64,000 nucleotides of DNA from Tricholoma matsutake (taxonomy: Eukaryota; Basidiomycota; Agaricomycetes; Agaricales; Tricholomataceae). Below the pieces are notes generated by a model. It ran no database searches. It was not told the origin of the DNA and saw nothing but the letters and a program-made list of their open reading frames with translations. The translations under genes and the position numbers were made by a program. The first letter of the stretch is position 1, and each line of letters opens with the position of its first letter. Shown piece after piece: positions 33,625 through 45,754 of this stretch. The stretch lies in assembly GCA_026075535.2 (NCBI GenBank), contig AP026544.2, positions 1,984,001 to 2,048,000 of the forward strand, written 5' to 3'.

Positions 33625-36600
33625 TTAATCACATTTAGGCAGCAGGTTTGCACCACCAAAATGTGAATGTGGATTGGTTGAAGATATCAGGATGTGGAGA
33701 GGAATGTTCTGAAACAAATGCCAAGGTTTCAATTTTTTCCTGTTCCCCATCAACTTGAATGGGAAATTGAAAGAAAAATAGTACTTTAGCAAAACTTGTA
33801 TTTCCATCTGACTTTGTTATCTGAAGTTACATGTCAGTTTTGTACTATGATCACAAAAGAAAACTTGTGTGTGATTCACCTTAACATTTCTCACCATGCG
33901 CACCTTGTCTAATGGTTTCAAACTTTCCTTCCATCTGGAGCATGCCACTTGACCTGTAGAAATACAAAGTCTAGCCCATTGCTGAACTGAAACTGGAGTT
34001 CCCTCTGGTAGAACCATATTGTAGGCCCTTAACAGAAAGCTTCTCAACTCAGTCAAATATTCATGACTAAGCTTATAAAAGGTCCGCTCTCTTGCTCTGA
34101 GAAGAACAAAATCATTACCAAGATTAATAGCCCCTCTTGGTATTGTATTTGTTTCCTCATCCAGATCAGGATATATGTCTTTTATTGCATTAACTTGGGA
34201 TCACTGCAGACCTCATTGTGACAGATTTGCATAGGGATTAGAAGGCTGATGAATCTCTGCAACCAAGTTTCCAATAGTTCTCTCCATTGTCCATTGTGAA
34301 GAACAAATTCCAGGCCCAATTCAAACAGTTTCAGGTGCAAGATGTGTTAGAGCATGAATACTCTGCCACACAAAATGAAGTCTTTCTGGATGCCGCTGAC
34401 AGTAGAGGACTTCAAATTCACTACAAAAGTCAAGAAGAGCAAGATGTGCCTTTGCCAGATCATCAGCTTCAATTTCATGCTGGAGAATTATGTGCATTCC
34501 ATAAACTAATTTGCAAAAATTCATCCAGTATTTCTCTGAAAGAACACTATAAAGCAATGCAGGCCCAAGTCCATAGATATAAACAAGAAATTCCCAAGCC
34601 TTGTATCCACTAGACACCTTTTCTGCAGGATTTCTTGGAGGGCAATCAAATGAACCAGGAAGGTAAGGTGTACAAGCTGCAACATCTTTTCCATGATCAT
34701 CCCAAGTGCTACCTGTTGGCACTGCCCAATCCCATGTCCTTATATCATCACTGTTATCACAGTCAAGTGTACCTCACCATAAGTTTATTAGAAGGTCTGG
34801 AATATTAAGAGCTGCCAAGTGCATAATATCAGAACCAAAGCATCCAGGAAGATCTAGGCGATAACGTGGATTAAGGCCTAGAAAGATACTTGGCTTGACT
34901 ATTCCTGTCTTTAAATGACACTTATTGTGTTGTGTTTCATTTGAAGATCCTACAACAAATTCCAATTTCTGCTCATAAACTTTGCTTGACATGGATGGGA
35001 GCTTATTGATGTCAATATCAGGATAATCAGAGCCTTCAACTGAATGAGTGGTTGGTTTCAATAAAGCTGGAAAATGATGTGGCTTCCATCTTTTGTGACA
35101 CCCAGGAAGTGAACAAAATAAATGGCAGCTCATTTTTCCATGGTGACCCACCAGTCCATTCAAATATGTCATTACAGGGCCATCAGCTGTCGCTAAGCTA
35201 AGAAATGGATGACAGATATCCACTGTATTTGTAATACAATTCCATATGGGAAGTCCCTCTCTCTGCAAAGCTGCTAAATGGTGTAGACCAGGAAAAGTGA
35301 AAGAGTTTGGATGCTTTGGCTTATTTGGTCCTGAATGAAGCTTCCAATCAGAACATGCTTTTTTTTGTAGCGAGCTCGAGGAATATAATCAAAAATTATG
35401 CATATGTATATCCAGCAGTCTGAAGCTTTGCTAGCATATAACTGGGCACCATCCATGGAGAACATCAGAACCATATCATGTGCCTTGATGAACTCCTCAT
35501 CCACTTTGTCAATATAAGCTTGACCAAAAAAAAAGTCCTTTATGATAGGAATTTTTCCATCATGAAGATCCAGATCCTTCATTATTTTCTCTGTAACAGC
35601 TAAGTGGTACTCTGCTTCCAGTGAAGATTGTGCCCCTCATCATATTGCCTGCAATTGAGGACCTAGTGGAGTTGTATGAAGCTGCTGGTGAGGCTGTTTG
35701 GAAAATGGGTCAAAGTGGTGTTCTCCACACTCAGGGCAAATCTGTAGATTCCTGAATGGACCAGTACATGCAATACAATGGTTGATGCACATGTCATCTT
35801 CAATTGAGCAGACTCCGCTCAATTCAGCAACATATTTTTTAATCTGATGATATGAAGGAATATCCTCATCAGGATATCACCAAAGAATTGCCTTTCTGAC
35901 TAAGGTATATGTCTCCTGAGACACATTGCTAATGCTAAGATATAGATCCAATCCAAGGTGCCATGAGGGGTTGTCATTAATGTTGACAGGTGTGGTAGGA
36001 GGATTGTGCAATTGATATAAAGTATCTGCATCAAGTTTTGACCACTCATCATCAAGTGATGCTGTTTTCAAGGCTTCAATATATGCCATAGATGTTTTCA
36101 TGCTATCCAATTTGGCCAAGCATGAAAGTCTGGATATGTAGGACAACCAATCTGCTTCAGCAGATTGTCCAGCTCCACTGGCACTGGTAGCATCAGTGTC
36201 AAGCTCCATTGGATTATATAAACCTTCTCCCTCTTCCTCAGGCTCTTCCTCTTCACTGCTGCTCTCATTATCAGACAAGCCTGTGTCCTCCTGATCATTA
36301 TCATGCCTGCTTTGCAGAAGCCTATCAATATCATAATGACTCCCAGGATCAGGATCATCATCATCATCCTCATCCTCATCAATCATCATGTCTGAATTGC
36401 TGACCCATGTCACCTGTTACAGTATGAAATTGACTTTGCTGTTGAGAGGCCTGACCAAAGATTAGATGACAGTATCATTGGACCTTTGAAGTCCTGCCAG
36501 TGGAGATATGAAACATACCATATTATCCAAATCCAAATCCATCTGCCACTGATTATGCATATCATCATGTTCCTAAAGGCCAAGATTACCTCAGTAATAG

Positions 36601-36890
36601 ACATAATTAGAAAGGGAAATTTACTCCAACAGTCTCAAGGTTTACAGTGCTTGGGCCTGTATTCTGGGTACTACCACCAAGAGCATCAGTTGGAAACTCT
36701 GCTCCTCAAGATTTATCAAGAAAGTCCTGAAATGATGATGAATAACTAGGCTGGGCAGCATCACAGTAAGGAGCATGTCTGTAGAAGGTGGCACATGATA
36801 AGCCTGTTTTGTACCCTCCACAAAAGTGGGTACATATGCATGTACATGTGTTGCTGCTTCAAGATCCTGGCATAGCTAAGAGAATTGGAA
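33625..36890 (-). pseudogene. CACTA/EnSpm-like (Tnp2-type) transposase relic
   Basis: Pieces of one transposase lie in order on the minus strand. N-terminal Cys-rich segment near 36770-36880 (CTCICTHFCGGYKTG...FYRH). Acidic region 35877-36413. CPECGEHHFDP at 35640-35822. MVLMFSMDGAQLYASKASDCWIY with KKKHVL at 35274-35582. LATADGPVMTYLNGLVGHHGKMSCHLFC and LDLPGCFGSDIMHL at 34774-35268. GYKAWEFLVYIYGLGPALLY and QSIHALTHLAPE at 34321-34722. C-terminal part 33817-34250. Many TGA stops and frameshifts break it. I assign it to the Tnp2 family from memory of mushroom homologues; no terminal CACTA repeats were located. Confidence 0.65.
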
Positions 36891-37972
36891 AGAAGGTCAA
36901 AGAATGCCTTGAAACTCAGTTGGCTTATTATAAGGATATGGCCATGTGGCATCCTCATGGCAAGCCACATGAACACAAACTGACATCCAAAAAAGGAAAG
37001 TTACATACATTTGATATTTACACAAGGCAAGAGCAAAATCAAGTAACCTCATAGGGAGTATAAGATATCGTCAAGATAAAATGGTATTGTTCATAGAAAT
37101 TGGGCATGAGATGCATGAGAGAAAATAATGTAGAAGAATCTGTGATAAGTATGATGAAAAGTATCGGTCGTCATTCATTGTCCTTGCAATAACCTAATCT
37201 CCACCCATTGCCTCTCCCTGCAAGTTAGACAACATTCTTGACCCCTTTTGACTTCTTTCCAGTGTGACAAATATGTATCTTGGTCTGGCAAGCAGATTTC
37301 CTGAGCACTTGGTGGCGTAACTCTAGCTTGCAAACTGAGGGTGGAAGTGAATGCTGGTGAGCGGACTTCCTGAGTGCTTGGCAGTATTGATCAGGCTCGT
37401 GAACTGAGGGTGGAAATACAGGACGTCCAGGAAGCGAATGCTGGTGGGGGCCAAGCGGGAAAGATTGGCAGAGAGAGGACATTGTCCCAACTGGGAGTTT
37501 GAAGATAAACTGGCTGGCTGTAATGAAACTACTGTTTGAAATCACCATGGCCAGGAGTTTGATGATAGGCAGGCCCACCATGAATGGTCCCAATGGCTGC
37601 TCAGGACTGTGCAGCACAACAGCCTGTGAGACTGCAGAAGGGGAATTGGTGAGGCTAGTGGTAGCTCCCTTATGTCATTTGAACTTCTTGATCTGGCACT
37701 GGTCCTTATAGTACTGCATGGAGCACTGATAAGGGATTGTTGTGGAATGGTTACATGGATTGGAAGGCTGGTTTGTAGTTGGAGAAGAGCTGGAAAGTGA
37801 ATTGAACAATGCCAACCCTTGCAGAGACTGCATTCATCTTCTCAAACCATGGGTTATAGGTGGGTTTGGGGTGGACGGTGGTGTAACTGTGACAGGCTGA
37901 TTTTCATCATTGAAATTCTAGCAGGAGAAGGTACATTGAAGAGGCATGTAGCACTCTAGTTGACACAGACGT
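36891..37972. other. Unassigned stretch
   Basis: Contains two imperfect direct repeats built on AACTGAGGGTGGAA and GACTTCCTGAGTGCTTGG (37300-37450). No convincing gene on either strand. Confidence 0.4.
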
Positions 37973-38529
37973 TGTAAGGGGAACACCTTATGTGCCCCTA
38001 CAATGGTTGGCACACAATTGCAAACACTTCCACAAACACACAAACATTTGCCCAACAATGTGCCTTTCATGCAACAAGGTGCCTTTTGCACCAATCATCT
38101 ACAAACATTCCAATATATTGATCTATCAGTCCCTATTGCACTCTCCCCATTCTCGCAGTCAAAACCCCTGTGCAAACCAGTTGCACAATTGTTGTGCCTG
38201 TGGAAACAATTGAGGATGTCTTCGCATGCCCATTACCAATCATGGCCTGATGCGGATACTATCACTGATTGATGGCTATCTCCCCAAATGGGAACACAAC
38301 CCTGGATCTGAATTAGTGCTAGGATGGAAGGGGCTCCAAGTATTTTAGAACATTGCATGCCTTCCATATCTATACTTCGGCCTTGCACTGGACTCCTTAG
38401 AGTTTTCTCTTTGGTTTTCCCTTGCAAGGTATGGGCCTTTTCCTTGTTCAATATTTATTGAATCTAATCTTTGGTTTTCCCTTGCAAGTATCAAGTTCTT
38501 AGGACTCTGATCATAAGGTTGCCCTTACA
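37973..38529 (+). mobile_element. Diverged solo LTR related to family A (557 bp)
   Basis: Starts TGTAAGGGGAAC and ends AGGTTGCCCTTACA like element A's LTR, and shares the internal words TTAGAGTTTTCTCTTTG and TTTTCCCTTGCAAG. The flanks are GACGT (37968-37972) and GATGT (38530-38534), a 5-bp duplication with one CpG-type C/T change. Confidence 0.85.
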
Positions 38530-38546
38530 GATGTGAGGAGAATACC

Positions 38547-39632
38547 TAAGGCATGACACGGGTATGGGTAAACCCATGATAATATGGTCATGGGTATGCA
38601 CAGTTATGGGTACAGGTCGTAAGTTGCCACACCTGTGCAATACTGCACCCATTTCCATGGTGTTACAGTTATGTGTGGATATGCCAGTGCCAATATTTTG
38701 GTCAGGTGAGTGATCATCAGACCTTGTTGATTACTCATGACACTTCTAATTTTAAACTATAGGACAATTCATGACCACCACCACCACCATAGCACCCCCA
38801 CCCACCACTGTGAGCAACTGCTTGTGGGGTGGAAACAGGGACCAAGGATGACTGGTAAGCAACCACAATGGCCACAACATAGCCCAAATGATGTGAATCA
38901 TCATTGGGCCTATAGGAAGTTCTCTTTTTGTTTTCGTAAACTAACTAATTATGTTTCTTTTTTTTCAGGTTCAAAACCACTAGTAATGATGGATGACAAC
39001 AGATAACAACACACACCCAATGGTGCTGTGTCACCCAGGCCTGAATGACGTCTATTGTCGTTTGGGCCCTAGGTTTTTTTATTGTCTTTTGTTCTTGTTT
39101 ATTTCTAACTAAATAATACTTTTATTTCACTTTTAGGTTCTAATAGTGAATGATGACAATGAATGACAATGTTGAACGACAATGACAAATAACAACAATG
39201 ACTGACAATGAACTATGGTCTACAATGATGAACAGCAATGATGTACAACACACTATCCACCCCCCCAGCCTCATGAGCAACTGCTTGTGGGGTGGATTGT
39301 GGGTGGAATGATGCTGAGAGACACTGGGGGATGAGGGGGAGGGGGGAATGATGAAATGACATGGCCTAAACAATGCCCATCATCGTTTGGGCCATAAGTA
39401 TTTCTTTTCTCATTGTTTTCAGTGATTTTCTTAGTGTAATAATTTATGTAGTATATATATTTGTAATAAATTTGTACAAAACTGAGCAATACCCCCCTAA
39501 ACCCAGGGCTATTCTGTGGTAACCTGTGCACACCCACGATAAACCTGCACCCTTAACCGTATGGGTGTGGTGTTCACAGGTATGGGTGTGGGTACCCAAA
39601 AAATACCCGCAGGTTACCCATGTCATGCCTTA
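38547..39632 (+). mobile_element. G1: non-autonomous hAT-like element with exon-intron modules
   Basis: Ends TAAGGCATGACAYGGGTA, inverted at both termini. The flanks are AGAATACC (38539-38546 and 39633-39640), a perfect 8-bp duplication typical of hAT. No transposase is present. Inside are intron-like segments 38706-38762 (GTGAGTGATCATC...CTATAG) and 39073-39136 (GTTTTT...CTAAC...TTTTAG). A third at 38911-38968 has a degraded donor. The exon at 38763-38910 encodes HHCEQLLVGW...WAY. Related modules occur at 40.4-41.9 kb and inside element I. The terminal 100 bp are rich in GGGTATGGGTA words. Confidence 0.8.
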
Positions 39633-39640
39633 AGAATACC

Positions 39641-39944
39641 TGGCTAAAAGTGAAAACTGTGGATACTTACACATACAATGTGCTTTGAAATTATAGGAAA
39701 GAGATTTGAATTTGGGTTGATGATATAATTGAGACAGTTGATGTGGACAATACGTGCAGCGCAGAAGTAGAACATATAGAATAATTGTAGAACTCGAGAG
39801 GACTCGAAAGGAAACAAATTGAGATACCAGTGAGACTAGGATATTGATCAGGTGCTATATAAATCTAGCTTGCTCAGCATAGTCAGATCTGATCAGAACT
39901 GGTTTTGACTGGGCATGAATTGTCATGTTCCCTAAGCCATTGCA
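39641..39944. other. Short gap right of G1
   Basis: Probably the downstream part of the kinase relic; no motif can be read. Contains no repeat seen elsewhere in the window. Confidence 0.35.
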
Positions 39945-40157
39945 TTAGATGGGACTGCTTGCCAGAAAGGAAAGACATACTGTTTTGACTTCATGGCATT
40001 GTAATGAAGAGAGTTCCTTTAAGAACTCTAAATCTGATAGTTGTCCCATGCTTTGATAGAGTAAAATATTCCCTGTGCTTACATCTTGATGAACATGCTT
40101 CAATCGATGGAGGATTTCTAGAGCTAGGCTCAAATCAGATGTCAGAAGTGTGTTCAA
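39945..40157 (-). pseudogene. FunK1-like kinase fragment (catalytic loop)
   Basis: ALEILHRLKHVHQDVSTGNILLYQS, then GQLSDLEFLKEL and HEVKT match the catalytic loop, metal-binding loop and following segment of FunK1 kinases. HRD has become HQD; CGA to CAA is again a CpG-type change. Only 70 codons remain. G1 and the solo LTR to the left may have landed in this relic. Confidence 0.6.
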
Positions 40158-40249
40158 TGTGAATCAACTGAGATTTTACTGATGGTCACATCAGTGAGTC
40201 CTCAAAACAGATCTGACAGGTTGTCCAAGTCATGTAATTAGTGCTGTGC

Positions 40250-40385
40250 TTGGCCTGGTGCTCATGGCCTGAGGCAGGCCAAGCTGGGCCCAAATAGGCC
40301 AAGCCAAGCCAGGCCATGGTGAAGACTTCATAGTGGCTTTGGCCCATTTGAAAAGCCAAAGCCAGGCTGTCAGGCCATGGCTTTT
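40250..40385. repeat. Degenerate GGCCAAGC/AGGCCA repeat
   Basis: About ten imperfect copies of words such as AGGCCAAGC and GGCCATGG within 135 bp. Low-complexity, non-coding. Function unknown. Confidence 0.55.
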
Positions 40386-40429
40386 CAGTGAGTTATATAC
40401 TAGTTATATTTAATCCAGTATCCAGTACT

Positions 40430-41983
40430 ACATGTACCATTGGATTTCTGTACACATCAATGCACAATCAATGCAGGAAAATGTCATGATCAAACCTTAA
40501 ATTTGCAGCTATACAGTAGGTGCCATGCAACACTGATGTCATACTACTTGGATAACCACTGGAGAATGTCGATAACAGCAACAAGGCACATGAGGGGGGC
40601 TCAAATGACCTTTATCATTGTTCTTTATTGTCATTTGAACCCTAGGTATGTTCTTTTGTATTCATTTTTCTTGTTTCATTCATCTTGATCGGTGTCTCTA
40701 GTAGCCACAAGGAGTGCCAGGGGTAACCCTCAGGTATATTATCTCATACCCATACCCATACCCATGAACACCATACCCGCATGGGTAGGGGTACAGTATT
40801 ACCGCAGGTTTTTGTGGGTTACCCATGCTTATTCACAGGTTTTCACATAAATATGTATTTTAATATTTTAATTACACTAAAATAATATATAGAAAAAAGA
40901 AAAACCCCTCCACTTGCATTTGCAGTGACGGAGGGGGTGGTGGTGGTGGTTGTCACCCAACAACATGAGAAACCATCCCTGCTCGTGTTTGGAGCAAGGG
41001 GGGTGGTGCCTGTGGACCTTGTCCTGTTGTCCTCTCATCTCATCAATGATGAGGTGGTGGTGGACCTGCAATGAGAAACCCCCTCTCATGCTAGACATGA
41101 GGGAGGGGGAGTCAACCAAAGATAGCCCCCGCCAGCTCACATTTGAGGTGAGGGAGGGGGGAGCTGCTCTCATCGCAGCCTAGAAAATGAATATAGCCCC
41201 CTCCAGCTCACGTTTGAAGCAAGGGAGGGGCCACTGTTGTTATCGTTGCCTAGAGGAAGAATATAGGCCTCTCTGGCTCGCATTTAGAGCAAGGGAGGGG
41301 GGGTGTGGTGCCTGCTCATCATCCCCATCTGAAATGCATCCTGTTTCCACCCCATGAGCAGTTGCTCATGGCAGTGGTTGGGGGTGCTGTCGTGGTGGTG
41401 GTCCTCAGGTCCTCCTTGTTGTCCTGCCCTCCTTGTCCTCCTTGTCCTGTCCTCCTTGTCCTGTCCTCCTTGTCCTGCCCTCATCGTTGGCATCATTGCC
41501 AGTCCCATTGCCACCTTGTGAGCAGAGGCTCACAATGGTGGTGGGTGCTGTCTGAGTCAATGGTGTTGGCTCCTTGCTATAGCACTATTAAAATCTAAAA
41601 ATTGAATAAAAATATTAATTAGTTAGAAAGAAAACAAGAATGAAAGATATATAAAAAATACCTAGAGCCCAAATGACATTAAATGTTGTTTGGGCCCATT
41701 CCCTGTACAATGTGGTCATTTTGTGTTGTTTCCTGGTTGTCAGAGCTCCCTGTCCCCACCATGTGAGCAGTTGCTCACAGCAGTGGTTGGGGGTGTTATG
41801 GTAGTGTCATCGATCATCCTGTAGTTTGAAATCAAATACATTGTGAGTGAATCAACGAAGTCAGATGATCACTCACCTGACCAGTAATTTGGTACCCATA
41901 AACCCATGGTTACAGGTATGGTGTTCTGTGGGTATGGCAATCCCATACTCATACCCATACCCGGGCATACCCATGACTGCCAT
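40430..41983. repeat. Mosaic of G1-related modules
   Basis: Holds a G1-like terminal block at 40727-40840 and another at 41880-41980 in the other orientation, both rich in ATACCCATACCC. On the minus strand there is an exon (41662-41818) between introns 41819-41876 (GTGAGTGATCATC...CTACAG) and 41595-41661 (GTATTTTTT...CTAAC...TTTTAG). It encodes HCCEQLL...KQHK...VIWAL, aligned with the G1 exon. A further module fragment lies at 40590-40690. The outer boundaries are not resolved. TGCCAGG occurs at both ends (near 40722 and at 41984), a possible target duplication. Confidence 0.6.
41086..41305. repeat. Tandem repeat, about 73-bp unit, three copies
   Basis: Units of the form TATAGCCCCCNCCAGCTCACRTTTGA, then GCAAGGGAGGGG, CTGYTNTYATCGYNGCCTAGA. 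Each unit can fold as a C-rich/G-rich hairpin. Related hairpins occur at 40910-41010 and in element I at 52480-52580. Confidence 0.7.
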
Positions 41984-42313
41984 TGCCAGGATGCATGTCG
42001 CTGGTTGTTGTTGTCATATTTACTGGTGGCTGTGCCTGTGGCAAGAGTGATTGTGTCAGCAATGTGTGTGGCTGTGTTGGCACTGTGGGAGTGTGTTGGG
42101 AGCATAGGGTGGCCATAACTCACTGTAACACAGACATTGGTATATCTGGTGTTGGTGAGTTGTTTATGCACTGTAGGTGGCTATGCTATCACCGGTGGCA
42201 AGGGTGGTTGTGTCGGCAATGTGTGTGGTGTGCTGGTGCTGTGGAAGTGTGTAATGGCAGCATAGGTAAATTAACTTGTCATAATGTTGTGAGTCTGTGG
42301 GGCCAGACTTACA
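41984..42313 (-). repeat. 3' LTR of element F (330 bp)
   Basis: In element orientation it starts TGTAAGTCTGGCCCC, next to the polypurine tract AAGTGGGGAGG. The right LTR is 38 bp longer overall and has a duplicated block. The outer boundary at 41984 is defined only by where similarity to the other LTR stops. Confidence 0.75.
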
Positions 42314-42344
42314 CTCCTCCCCACTTGAAAAAACTGTGTGGGTC

Positions 42345-42947
42345 TCAGACTTCCATCCCATTTTCATCTTCCCACTGGTCGAGGCCATCAGTGTTGGCCA
42401 TTTCAGAGCTGGGGCACCACTTGTCATGTTCTTTAACATATCCTTCATAATGGACAAGGTATTGTACACCCCTGCCAGGTTGGCGTGCATCCACAATTTT
42501 GTCAATGTACCACTCCTCAGTGCCATCTTCAGTGACAATTGGCATTGACTGAGCTGGCTCCTGGTCAGGGAAGAGGAGTGGGTCATTGGGGACATATCAT
42601 TTTAGTAGGTGTGCATGGAAACCAGGGAAGGTGTTGGGGTTGTTGGGAAGTGTGAGAGTGTATTTGGAGCATTCAGGGAAGGTATGTGTGACCATGTAGG
42701 GGCCATCATGTTGTGGCATGAATTTGGCAACTTGTGTTTTGCCTTTGTGTTTGTAATTATGGTGACAATTTTTGGTGGAGAGCATGACGAGGTCGCCAAC
42801 CTTGTAGACATCCTCCAGTGCCTGGTGCTTGTTGGCATGATATGCCTGGCAAATTTTTGGCAGCAAGGAGGTTGTCCTGTGCTTCCTGAACATCAAGGTG
42901 GACATGTGTAATGATGTCATGTGCAGTGATCTGCTCAGCAGTGGCAT
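42345..42947 (-). pseudogene. Element F integrase C-terminus and chromodomain
   Basis: YKVGDLVMLSTKN and FMPQHDGPYMVTHTF form the GPY/F-type C-terminal region. EEWYIDKIVDARQPGRGVQYLVHYEGYVKEHDKW (42400-42520) is a chromodomain. The two lie in adjacent frames with a break near 42590. Confidence 0.8.
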
Positions 42948-43648
42948 TTTTCAGTGAGAGGCACAATAGGCAGGATGATGTGTGGAGATCAGCTGGTTTT
43001 GAGTTGGAAACCAGAGAAGCTGGTGGATGCATTCATGGTGTTCATGATGGTGAACTGTACATGGGGGAGTTTAGCTAGCCAGCCCTTCTGGTTATTACTG
43101 AATGGCTTGGTTCACAGTTTTGTTTGTCTGTTCACTGCTGCCATCAGTTTCGGGGTGATAGAATGTGGACATTTTAGTTTAACACTGGTGAGCTTGTGGA
43201 GTGCAGTCCAAAGGTCAGCAGTGAAACGTGCATCTGTCAGAGATGAGGTATAGTATGAGGCCATTTTTGCAGTACCATTTGTCAAAGAGCACAACAGTGA
43301 CCTGGGCAGCAGTGTATGAGGAGTGAATTCCAGCAATGCATATGTCAGCACTGAGGAGGTCTGTCATGGTCAGGATGGTGTCCTTTCCATTCTCCTCTGG
43401 TAGTGGGCCAATGAAATCCAGGGCGATGATGTTGAAGCAGTCATCAGGTACTGGTAGTGGGTGCAAGGGACCGGTGGGTTTTGTGGTCCAGTTTTTGTTT
43501 CACTGGCACTTGGTGCAAGATGGGATGTATGCATTTTCCAAGTCCCAGCGCATGTTTGGCCAGTAATAAGAGCCACAGAGGGATTTGTAGCTTTTGTCAA
43601 AGCCAAAATGGCCCAAGGTATCATGTGCCAGGTTGTAGAGTAGTTCAC
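42948..43648 (-). pseudogene. Element F integrase zinc finger and core
   Basis: Minus-strand pieces read LLYNLAHDTLGHFGF...CGSYYWPNMRWDLE (zinc-finger half), then PLPVPDDCFNIIALDFIGPLPEENGKD with the first catalytic Asp, and ISDRC for the second. Several frame changes occur in 700 bp, so it is badly decayed. Confidence 0.75.
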
Positions 43649-43676
43649 ATACCTTGAGATCTTGTGGGATCACAAG

Positions 43677-44693
43677 TCAGCAGCCAACATGGAGGAGTTG
43701 ATCAGTGAGGGTTTCCCCTTCAATGCTTCTCATGTCAACATCCTTCATAATTTGTTTGGCGAAGGAATCAGTCTCATAGCTGGTGACAATGGCATCAAGA
43801 AGTGACTGGTCTGTGGTGATGTTTAGTATCCCAGCGGCATGTGTAGCTGGTGCATTGTGTGTGTATGTGATCATGCAGGCAGTGAGGCATGCATCTGGTG
43901 TAACATCAGGCATGCAGGATAGTGTGTTTTCTTTACCATGGATATAGGTAATGTTGTAGTCAAAACTGGCCATGTACATTGACCATCTCATTTGTCATCT
44001 CAACATTTCCTTCTGTGATTGGAAGTATTTGAGTGTTCAGTGGTTGGTGAAGACCCCAAAATGGGCACCGAGGAGGTAGGATCTCCATTTCTTAAATGCC
44101 TTGATGATGGCAAGGAGTTCCTTCTTGTGAACAGGGTAATTCTTCTCGGCATCATTGAGTTGGTAGGAGTCATAGGTGACTGGTATCACAGTTTCTCAAG
44201 TTGGACCAAAACTCAACATGGCACCAGTGCAGCAGTTGCTGGCATCAGTGGTGACATAGATGTTTAACACCTTGTCTTCATAATTAATTATGGTGAGACA
44301 GTCGGTGCCGAGAACCAAGGCTTTGATGTGTTCAAAGGCGGCCTGGTGTTCTGTGGTCCATGGGGAGAATTCCTGGTCACATTCCTTGGTGGTGAGTGGT
44401 GTGAGTACACTTGTATATTCAGCGAGTGCTGGAAGGAAGGTGGCAATGTATCTGGTGAGTCCCAGGAATCCCCTGACATTGGTGGCAGTTGTTGGTTGTG
44501 GCCAAGATGCAATTTGGTCAGTTTTGTGGGTGTCAGGTTTGATACCTGTCTCTGAGATGATATGATCAAGGAAACATAATTCAGTGGAAAAGAGGTTGGA
44601 TTTTGCCTGATTGCAGTAGATACTGGCTTTTTGGAGGGCTTCAAGAACAGCGGCACAGTTTTGTTTGTGTATGATGATATCATCAAGGTACAC
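43677..44693 (-). pseudogene. Element F RT C-terminal half and RNase H
   Basis: MYLDDIIIHKQ is the RT active site (YLDD, near 44690). FLDHIISETGIKPDTHK and VRGFLGLTRYIATFLPALAE follow. IYVTTDASNCCTGAMLSFG is the first RNase H strand with its Asp. SFDYNITYIHGKENTLSCMPD (near 43930) is the RNase H end. Confidence 0.85.
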
Positions 44694-45321
44694 ATGGCAA
44701 ATCTTGCCAATGAGTTCTCGTAGTGCATCAGTTGTTCAGCACTGATGTGTGGCCAGAGCATTGCATCCACCCTGTGGCATGATGGTCCACTCATAAAGTC
44801 CCCATGGTGTTCTTACAGCAGTGATGTGAATGTCATCAGGGTGTACTTGTGTCTGGAAGAAGGAGTTCGTCATGTCCATCTTGCCAAATATTTTTCCCTT
44901 CCCACAGTCGGCAAGTATATTGTCTATGTGGGGTAGGGGGAAGTTGTCTCGTATAGTGTTACTGTTGAGTGCTCAGTAGTCATTCACCCACTGAGGGTCA
45001 ACTGTTACATCAGGTACCCCAGCAATGTATTTTGGCATGCAGAATGCTGGTGAGGCAAATTCTGAGGAGGATGGCCAAATGCAGCCAGCCTTGAGGTGGT
45101 CATCCAGCATTCTCTTCCAAGGTTCTTGGTATTTCTTGGGAGCTGCATATCCTTTGCCATTGTTGACCTTGGTGGGGTCTTTGAGTCGGATGCAGTGGAA
45201 CATGTGGCTGGAGATATCTTCAGTGCTATCATGGAGATGAAGTGGGAAGTGGTCGGCAAATTTGAGTTTCATTTTCACATCTTTCTCTTTGAGGAGTTCT
45301 TGGAATGCTAGGCCTTCAATG
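44694..45321 (-). pseudogene. Element F RT N-terminal half, cut by element E
   Basis: KLKFADHFPLHLHDS, FHCIRLKDPTK, CMPKYIAGVPDVTVDPQWVNDY and then a TGA that is probably a decayed Arg codon. At 45317-45321 the frame meets the element E LTR. It resumes at 59059 on the far side. Confidence 0.82.
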
Positions 45322-45743
45322 TGTTAGGGTGACACCCACTATCTGCTAGCTAAGGCTGTGCAGGTTCTCTCTACAAGAAGGGGGCAGGATCCACGTGCAT
45401 GATGGGGGGTTTGATGGTTTTGATGCAAGGGGTTATTTATAAATGAGTTTGTTGAGATAGGCTTTTCACACCAAAAATGTAGGTGGAATACCTAAGAGAA
45501 CACAACTGGAGTCACCTAGGTGTATATTTAGGGTTTATATACCATGTTACATATATTGTACATTGTTGTTACCAATGCATGCATACAGGTGCATACATAG
45601 TGATGCGTGCGAAATAATATTCTCACGCTATCAAAGTGTAGCGTCATTTGGCATCATTTGGCGTCATTTGGTGTCATATAGCATAATTCGACATAATAAA
45701 ATGAAAATGAAATTTTATTAGGTAATGGGGCTGTTTCCTAACA
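45322..45743 (-). repeat. 3' LTR of element E
   Basis: 422 bp, 10 bp longer than B's LTR: one extra CGTCATTTGG-type unit near 45650-45670. Contains AGAACACAACT (45497-45507, plus strand), the complement partner of the primer site. Confidence 0.94.
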
Positions 45744-45754
45744 TTACCCCCCTT

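Noticed and set aside
34321..35582. KDZ (Kyakuja-Dileera-Zisupton) transposase
   Set aside because: The characteristic KDZ core and CxC motifs are not visible; the DGAQLY and TADGPVM segments fit the Tnp2-like mushroom family better.
40250..41305. CRISPR-like repeats
   Set aside because: Repeats are degenerate and adjoining, without uniform spacers, in a eukaryotic TE region.
40722..41991. Single clean element between the two TGCCAGG copies
   Set aside because: The ends are not convincingly inverted and the block looks like several overlapping fragments.
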